From an uncultured Bacteroidota bacterium (GTDB lineage: Bacteria; Bacteroidota; Bacteroidia; Chitinophagales; LD1): 39,987 bases of DNA. The notes beneath the pieces are model-generated. The model saw nothing but the letters and a program-made list of their open reading frames with translations, was not told the DNA's origin and made no database searches. A program made the translations under genes and the position numbers. Positions 35,786 to 39,987 of this stretch are shown here, piece by piece. Location: contig CAISWS010000370.1 of the NCBI GenBank assembly GCA_903889265.1, forward strand, positions 1 to 39,987. The letters are read 5' to 3'. Numbering within the stretch: position 1 is the stretch's first letter; the number at the start of each line of letters is the position of its first letter.

Positions 35786-35845
35786 AGTGTTGGTTTGTAA
35801 GTTTAGCGATGGGCGAAAGTAATAAATAAGGTAATCCAGCAAATA

Positions 35846-36394
35846 ATGTCACAGATAATCATCACCACACCCCGCTTAATTCTCCGCGAATGGAAGGAGG
35901 AAGATGCCGTGCCGTTCATTAAAATGAACATGGATAAAGAGGTGATGCGGTTCTTTCCCTCCACCCAAACAGCAGAGGAAAGCATGGTCTTGATAGCCCG
36001 TGTAAAAGCGCATTTTGCCGACTATGGATATGGTGCGTGTGCAGTGGAACGAAAGGATAACGGCGAGTTTATTGGCTTTACCGGATTAACACACCCGCGT
36101 TTTGAAAGTTACTTTACTCCATGTGTTGAAATTGGCTGGAGGCTAAGTAAAGAAAACTGGGGCCACGGCTTTGCCACTGAGGCTGCCACAGCTTGCCTTA
36201 ATCATGGGTTCACCAGCCTGGGGCTTGAAGAAATCTACTCCTTTACCACCACAACAAATGATCCCTCCATGAACGTAATGAAGAAAATTGGGATGAAACA
36301 TGTAGGTGAATTTGAACACCCGGGCCTGCCCGACGGCCATATACTGAAGACCCATGTACTTTATAAAATTACCCGCAATGATGTTGGCCTTTAA
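35846..36394 (+). CDS. GNAT family N-acetyltransferase (RimJ/RimL-like)
   Basis: 182 residues, the usual size of a single-domain GNAT. The N-terminus ITTPRLILREWKEEDA is typical of the RimJ/RimL branch. The acetyl-CoA pyrophosphate-binding motif is at residues 96-109 (IGWRLSKENWGHGF), followed by the expected helix (ATEAATACLNHGF). A later NDPSMNVMKKIGMKHVGEF segment is also standard. It transfers an acetyl group from acetyl-CoA to an amine; the substrate (protein N-terminus, antibiotic or metabolite) cannot be told from the sequence. It is divergent from the dipeptidase gene, 60 nt away. Confidence 0.9.
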   Translation: MSQIIITTPRLILREWKEEDAVPFIKMNMDKEVMRFFPSTQTAEESMVLIARVKAHFADYGYGACAVERKDNGEFIGFTGLTHPRFESYFTPCVEIGWRLSKENWGHGFATEAATACLNHGFTSLGLEEIYSFTTTTNDPSMNVMKKIGMKHVGEFEHPGLPDGHILKTHVLYKITRNDVGL

Positions 36395-36517
36395 CACAAA
36401 TAGATTTATTATTTTCGATTTGAAGGTTATCAACATTTTAACTGTGCGTATACCGGAAGGGCAAAACGACTTATGGTGCAGCAGTTTTAATAATATTGTT
36501 AAGTAAATATTACCACC

Positions 36518-37117
36518 ATGGTGCTTCGATTTTTTCAAACCCTGCTTTGTGCCATTTTATTCTTTACGGTTGTTGTAGCCCAAAAGAATGAGACACTTCC
36601 GAAATTTCAGGAGCATGTTGTCAGAGACCGCGAAACTGCCTCGTCCATAGCCAGTGATTTTAACGTAAAGCTGAAGTATTTTTTAATGCTCAATAATTTT
36701 CCGGATAGCGTTAAGCTAAAGCCGGGTCAAAAGGTTTTGATACGCCAGCTAAAAGAGGGTGAAACGGTTGAAAAAGAGGGCGCCTATTATGCCTCAAAAC
36801 CAGCAGTAACTTCGCCTCCGGAGGAAGAAAATACAGGGGTTAAAAAAACTGCCCCTGCTAAAACTGCCCCGGTTAAAACAACAGCGGCCAAAAAAGTAAA
36901 TGATGATACTGCCGACAGCGACAAAAAAAGTCCGCTTGTGGGGCCCAATGGCGCAAAATACGAATTGGCAAGTGGTGGTTTTCATATCGTTCAAAAGGGG
37001 CAAACTTTTTACCGTATAGCCCTGATATACCATCTTACTATGGACGAACTGAAGGCACTTAACAACATGACTACCACAGATATTAAGGTAGGGCAGGAGT
37101 TAAAGGTTACCAAATAA
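36518..37117 (+). CDS. Secreted protein with two LysM domains
   Basis: 199 residues. A signal peptide (FQTLLCAILFFTVVVA, cleavage near residue 22) precedes a first LysM domain (about 33-75: EHVVRDRETASSIASDF, LKPGQKVLI). A linker of about 75 residues rich in Lys, Ala, Pro and Thr follows (residues 90-140). A second LysM domain ends the protein (about 150-198: FHIVQKGQTFYRIAL, IKVGQELKV). LysM domains bind N-acetylglucosamine polymers such as peptidoglycan, so it probably acts at the cell wall. No catalytic domain is present, so it may be a structural or targeting factor. The next gene (desaturase) starts 62 nt later. Confidence 0.88.
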   Translation: MVLRFFQTLLCAILFFTVVVAQKNETLPKFQEHVVRDRETASSIASDFNVKLKYFLMLNNFPDSVKLKPGQKVLIRQLKEGETVEKEGAYYASKPAVTSPPEEENTGVKKTAPAKTAPVKTTAAKKVNDDTADSDKKSPLVGPNGAKYELASGGFHIVQKGQTFYRIALIYHLTMDELKALNNMTTTDIKVGQELKVTK

Positions 37118-37164
37118 GGCTTGCCATATCGTTGTTCCCGCTTCTATTATAAGGCGCTATCCAT

Positions 37165-37172
37165 TACATTTG
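37165..37172 (+). promoter_or_regulatory. Candidate -7 box just before the desaturase gene
   Basis: TACATTTG matches TAnnTTTG and ends 7 nt before the ATG at 37180. If used, transcription would start at or next to the start codon, giving a leaderless or nearly leaderless mRNA. No TTTG is seen at the -33 position, so confidence is low. Confidence 0.25.
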
Positions 37173-37179
37173 CCTTGCT

Positions 37180-38199
37180 ATGGCCGAAAATCATTTAAAG
37201 TGGTATAATAAAACCCTGCATCAATATCTCAGCAACGATGAAATAAAGATGCTGATGCAAAAAAGTAACTGGAAGGGTGCCCTTGAAATTGCAAATACCT
37301 GGGGCTGGATTGCCTTTGCTTTTTTGCTATCAGGTTTATTTCCCAATCCGGTTACAATTACTATTTCCCTTTTTATTCTTGGAGGAAAGCAACTGGCCTG
37401 TGCTATTATACTGCACGATTGCTCGCACGATTCTGTTTTTACCAGCAACAAACTCAATACGTTTATAGGTAACTGGTTCGGCGCTTATCCTATTTTGCAT
37501 GACCTTAAAAAATACCGGCCTTACCACACCCAGCACCACATCAACACCGGCCTTGCAGATGACCCGGATTTGAGCCTTACCAAAGGTTACCCAACCACTG
37601 CCATCAGCATGGCCCGCAAATTTGGCCGCGATTTAGTGGGAGTATCAGGTGCCAAAGCAAACTTTGCCGTGCTATTTATGCAGCTTGGGTTTATTAAATA
37701 CGCGTTGAACGGCACAGCGGAATGGCTATCGGTAAAAGGAAAAAGTGCCTGGAATATTACAAAAAATGCTGCACAGAATTTAGCCGGACCAGTAACTGCT
37801 AACCTTATTATGTTTTTGATTTTGTATGCCTGCGGCAAGCCATGGTTATATCTTTTGTGGTGGGGAGCAATGCTAACCACTTTTAATTTCTCACTTCGAG
37901 TAAGAAGCATGGCTGAGCATAGCATGGTTGAAGACCGCACCAATCCGCAAAAAAATACGCGTACTACCTATGCCAATTTTATTGAGCGCATATTATTTGC
38001 GCCGCACCACGTAAACTACCATGCCGAACATCATTTATGCATGGGTGCTCCATCCTACAACCTACCTGAAATGCACCGGTTATTGCTAGAACGCGGTTTT
38101 TATAAAGAGGGAACTTTGGAGCCTAATTATTGGGCGGTGGTTAAACGGGCCGTGGTTAGTTTTCCGGATAATGTGGAAGCGGAGAAAACGACTGCTTGA
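37180..38199 (+). CDS. Membrane fatty acid desaturase
   Basis: 339 residues with hydrophobic segments near 40-75, 200-235 and others. Three histidine boxes of the membrane desaturase/hydroxylase superfamily are present: HDCSH (79-83), HTQHH (116-120) and HAEHH (281-285), with HH at 276-277 as an additional pair. They bind the di-iron centre that activates O2 to insert a double bond into an acyl chain. Length and box spacing fit the bacterial DesA-like branch, but ketolases and hydroxylases share these boxes, so the exact substrate is not fixed. It follows the LysM gene by 62 nt. It would adjust membrane lipid fluidity or modify a specialised lipid. Confidence 0.9.
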   Translation: MAENHLKWYNKTLHQYLSNDEIKMLMQKSNWKGALEIANTWGWIAFAFLLSGLFPNPVTITISLFILGGKQLACAIILHDCSHDSVFTSNKLNTFIGNWFGAYPILHDLKKYRPYHTQHHINTGLADDPDLSLTKGYPTTAISMARKFGRDLVGVSGAKANFAVLFMQLGFIKYALNGTAEWLSVKGKSAWNITKNAAQNLAGPVTANLIMFLILYACGKPWLYLLWWGAMLTTFNFSLRVRSMAEHSMVEDRTNPQKNTRTTYANFIERILFAPHHVNYHAEHHLCMGAPSYNLPEMHRLLLERGFYKEGTLEPNYWAVVKRAVVSFPDNVEAEKTTA

Positions 38200-38572
38200 A
38201 ATTGGGCTAAAGGTGAATCAATAGAGCAGCAGAAATTTTGCAGTTATAAATTGATAATCAAATCTTTAAGTCAAAAAATGGTCAAAAGCTGCTACCGGAC
38301 ACTTGAAGAATTTTTGGAGCCTGGACTAGGATGCGCAACCTGATATTTAGAGGGTAAAAATCCGGTAAAGTTCATATAGACGGAACATACTTCGCCGGAT
38401 ACTTATTTTTATTTCATGGTTTTGCCAGCTTCCGGGGCCAAGTGCCAGGATAGTTTGCAGCAATAAAGTAAGGGCTGCATAAGCGTCTGGCGACAGTTTA
38501 GCGCTGCTAATTGTCCATGATCGCGAGGCCCGGAAACGTAGGTGCCAATTTTAACAAGATAGCTTAAAAAAT
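38200..38572. other. Non-coding region before the DKNYY lipoprotein
   Basis: 373 bp with no believable reading frame. The left two-thirds is plain. The right part (38465-38560) is richer in GC and contains short self-complementary pieces (AATTG near 38508 with CAATT near 38546, and GCGAGGCCCGGAAACG between them), so it may fold. I see no transposase remnant, tRNA or clear promoter. Confidence 0.5.
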
Positions 38573-39196
38573 ATGGTAAATAGATATATAATAGTATTTT
38601 TTTTAATTTACTCTTTGTCAGGTTGCAGGCAAGGATACAAGGTTGAAAGCGAAAAAGTTTATTACGAATATTGGAACGAAGCCAATGGACAGGGGAAGCA
38701 ATATATGGCGCAAGCAGATGCGAAAACTTTTCAAAAATTAAAATTTGACTGTGATTGCAGTTTTGATTTTGGTAAGGACGAGAAACATTTGTTTATTGAC
38801 GGTGAACCAATCAGAGATATTGATCCTAACACCTTCAAATTTATCGGCAATTACGTTTTTGCAGACAAAGACGCTGCATATTTTTTCGGCTTTTACGATA
38901 ATATTAATGATTGTGCAATACAAGGGATAGAATTAGATAAGTTGCAATTAATTAAGTATCCTTGGTCAAAAGCGGGAAAAATACTTATACATGGCCGTGA
39001 CACTCTAACGATTGACGATATAAATGACTTTCAACCATTGAGCGAAGATTGGGGGAAGACGAAAAAGCATGTTATTTACGGCAATGAAATTTTAGAAGGA
39101 GCAGACCCCGAAACTTTTAAAGTAATAAATAGCTACACAGGGAAGAATGGGAAGGACAAAAACCACACATACGAATTCGGAAAAATTAAAAAATAA
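38573..39196 (+). CDS. DKNYY-family lipoprotein, AT-rich
   Basis: 207 residues. The lipobox LSGC (Cys18) follows a hydrophobic N-terminus (YIIVFFLIYSLSG). The rest carries repeats of the DKNYY type: a short strand with Phe/Tyr and Asp-Lys turns (FDFGKDEKHLFIDGEPIRDI, NYVFADKDAAYFFG, DWGKTKKHVIYGNEIL), each followed by a DP[NE]TFK strand at two places. The family has no assigned biochemical role; members are often surface or periplasmic proteins. Codon use is visibly more AT-rich than in the neighbouring genes. It is flanked by structured non-coding sequence on both sides, which could reflect separate acquisition. It stands alone between the desaturase and Ffh. Confidence 0.8.
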   Translation: MVNRYIIVFFLIYSLSGCRQGYKVESEKVYYEYWNEANGQGKQYMAQADAKTFQKLKFDCDCSFDFGKDEKHLFIDGEPIRDIDPNTFKFIGNYVFADKDAAYFFGFYDNINDCAIQGIELDKLQLIKYPWSKAGKILIHGRDTLTIDDINDFQPLSEDWGKTKKHVIYGNEILEGADPETFKVINSYTGKNGKDKNHTYEFGKIKK

Positions 39197-39232
39197 AGAA
39201 ACCGTCAATAAAATCGGCTTGGCAATATAGCG

Positions 39233-39358
39233 TTATGAGCCAGATAACAAAACGCAGGTGCTCTCAGGGTATTGAATGTCTACTTCCGTTTCTTTTGGCG
39301 TTTCTACAACTGTTAACGCTTTAAAACCGGTTGTGCTTATCCGTCTTGCAATATGCAT
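39233..39358 (-). CDS. Possible 41-aa small protein downstream of ffh
   Basis: An ATG at 39358 opens 41 codons to a TAA at 39233. The protein has a natural-looking composition (RRISTTGFKALTVVETPKE, then EVDIQYPESTC). It is on the same strand as Ffh and starts 110 nt after its stop. No family is recognised. It could be a small gene, the tail of a decayed gene, or chance. Confidence 0.2.
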   Translation of the reverse strand: MHIARRISTTGFKALTVVETPKETEVDIQYPESTCVLLSGS

Positions 39359-39468
39359 TTAAATGAGGTAATAGTTTAGATGCCTTGTAAAAAAATTAGA
39401 CTCCATTATATTTAAATGGGTAACTATATTAAGTCTAAACACTTTGCAATAAATATTTTACCAGTAAA

Positions 39469-39987
39469 CTACCTCCCCGGCATCCCCTTAATCATTCTAC
39501 CCGCTGTGCTCATTTTCTGCATACTCTTCATCATCTTCTTCATTTCGTCGAATTGTTTGATGAACTGGTTTACTTCCTGTATGGTGTTGCCGCTGCCCTT
39601 GGATATGCGGAGTTTGCGTTTGCCATCTAATACTTCGGGGTTCGACCTTTCATGTGGGGTCATGGACAGGATAATGGCTTCAACTTTTTTGAAAGAATCA
39701 TCGTTTATATCAACGTCCTTCATGGCTTTGCCCATGCCGGGTATCATGCCTAACAGGTCTTTAACATTACCCATTTTCTTTATCTGGGCAAGCTGAGCTA
39801 AGAAGTCATTAAAGTCGAACTGGTTTTTACGGATTTTGGCTTCAAGTTCTTTAGCCTTCTTCTCGTCGTATTGCTCCTGTGCTTTTTCAACAAAGGAAAC
39901 GATATCACCCATGCCTAAAATACGGCTGGCCATACGCTCAGGGAAGAACACATCCAGTGTATCAACTTTCTCACCGGTTGATACAAA
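39469..39987 (-). CDS. ffh: Signal recognition particle protein Ffh, C-terminal part (5' end beyond window)
   Basis: The last 172 residues are present; the reading frame continues past the right edge (TTT GTA TCA ACC GGT GAG...), giving FVSTGEKVDTLDVFFPERM, the closing part of the GTPase domain. It is followed by SRILGMGD and the methionine-rich M domain (KKMGNVKDLLGMIPGMGKAM, the RNA-binding SMTPHERSNPEVLDGKRK with RISKGSG, then QFDEMKKMMKSMQKMS). The M domain binds the signal peptide and 4.5S RNA; the whole protein directs nascent membrane proteins to the FtsY receptor. The end KGMPGR is normal. An internal Met at 39951 is not the start. Confidence 0.97.
   Translation of the reverse strand, partial: FVSTGEKVDTLDVFFPERMASRILGMGDIVSFVEKAQEQYDEKKAKELEAKIRKNQFDFNDFLAQLAQIKKMGNVKDLLGMIPGMGKAMKDVDINDDSFKKVEAIILSMTPHERSNPEVLDGKRKLRISKGSGNTIQEVNQFIKQFDEMKKMMKSMQKMSTAGRMIKGMPGR

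Noticed and set aside
35786-35842. N-terminal extension of the M20 dipeptidase
   Set aside because: The 19 extra residues do not resemble the family; the ATG at 35785 gives the usual N-terminus and length.
39230-39255. Integron attC site
   Set aside because: The hairpin GTTAT/ATAAC is short, the consensus core sites are not matched and no integrase is present; kept only as a speculative flank in the cassette finding.

Overview
The window looks like a chromosomal segment of a member of the Bacteroidota. The evidence is several very large secreted proteins ending in, or built like, type IX secretion system (T9SS) cargo, Bacteroidota-type promoter elements (TTTG / TAnnTTTG), absence of strong Shine-Dalgarno sequences, and typical housekeeping neighbours (AsmA-like protein, M13 lipoprotein peptidase, M20 dipeptidase, Ffh). 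The genus cannot be fixed from the sequence.

Layout. (1) 1-12227, minus strand: one uninterrupted reading frame of at least 4,075 codons that runs off the left edge. It encodes a giant surface adhesin: signal peptide, glycine-rich domain, two concanavalin/LamG-like domains, divergent Ig-like domains, then 21 regular 86-residue Ig-like repeats in blocks of 7 and 14, and a C-terminal region typical of T9SS cargo. (2) 12228-12602: a gene-free region with three inverted repeats. (3) 12603-13307, minus: a small T9SS-sorted secreted protein with a well-formed promoter. (4) 13392-14876, plus: a helical protein of unknown function. (5) 14986-21891, plus: a 2,301-residue PKD-repeat T9SS protein, ended by a strong terminator. 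(6) 22115-25337, minus: a lysyl-endopeptidase-like T9SS protease, a lipoprotein 3 nt downstream of it, and a small exported protein. (7) 25596-29721, plus: AsmA-like protein and an orphan sensor histidine kinase. (8) 29772-31982, minus: Cu+ P1B-1 ATPase. (9) 32259-34289, plus: M13 lipoprotein peptidase, followed by a nested palindromic CGCAAAG element and the convergent M20 dipeptidase. (10) 35846-38199, plus: GNAT acetyltransferase, LysM protein, fatty acid desaturase. (11) 38573-39196, plus: an AT-rich DKNYY lipoprotein in an island-like setting. (12) the C-terminal part of Ffh at the right edge.

The main theme is cell-surface biology. Within about 25 kb there are two giant repeat proteins, a small T9SS protein and a T9SS protease, which together suggest adhesion to, and processing of, external polymers or cells. 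The rest is envelope maintenance (AsmA, LysM, desaturase), metal export, peptide turnover and protein targeting. No rRNA, tRNA, CRISPR array, transposase or phage gene was seen. The most unusual items are the giant Ig-repeat adhesin, the 525-bp higher-order repeats of the PKD protein, and the palindromes in the adhesin's upstream region.
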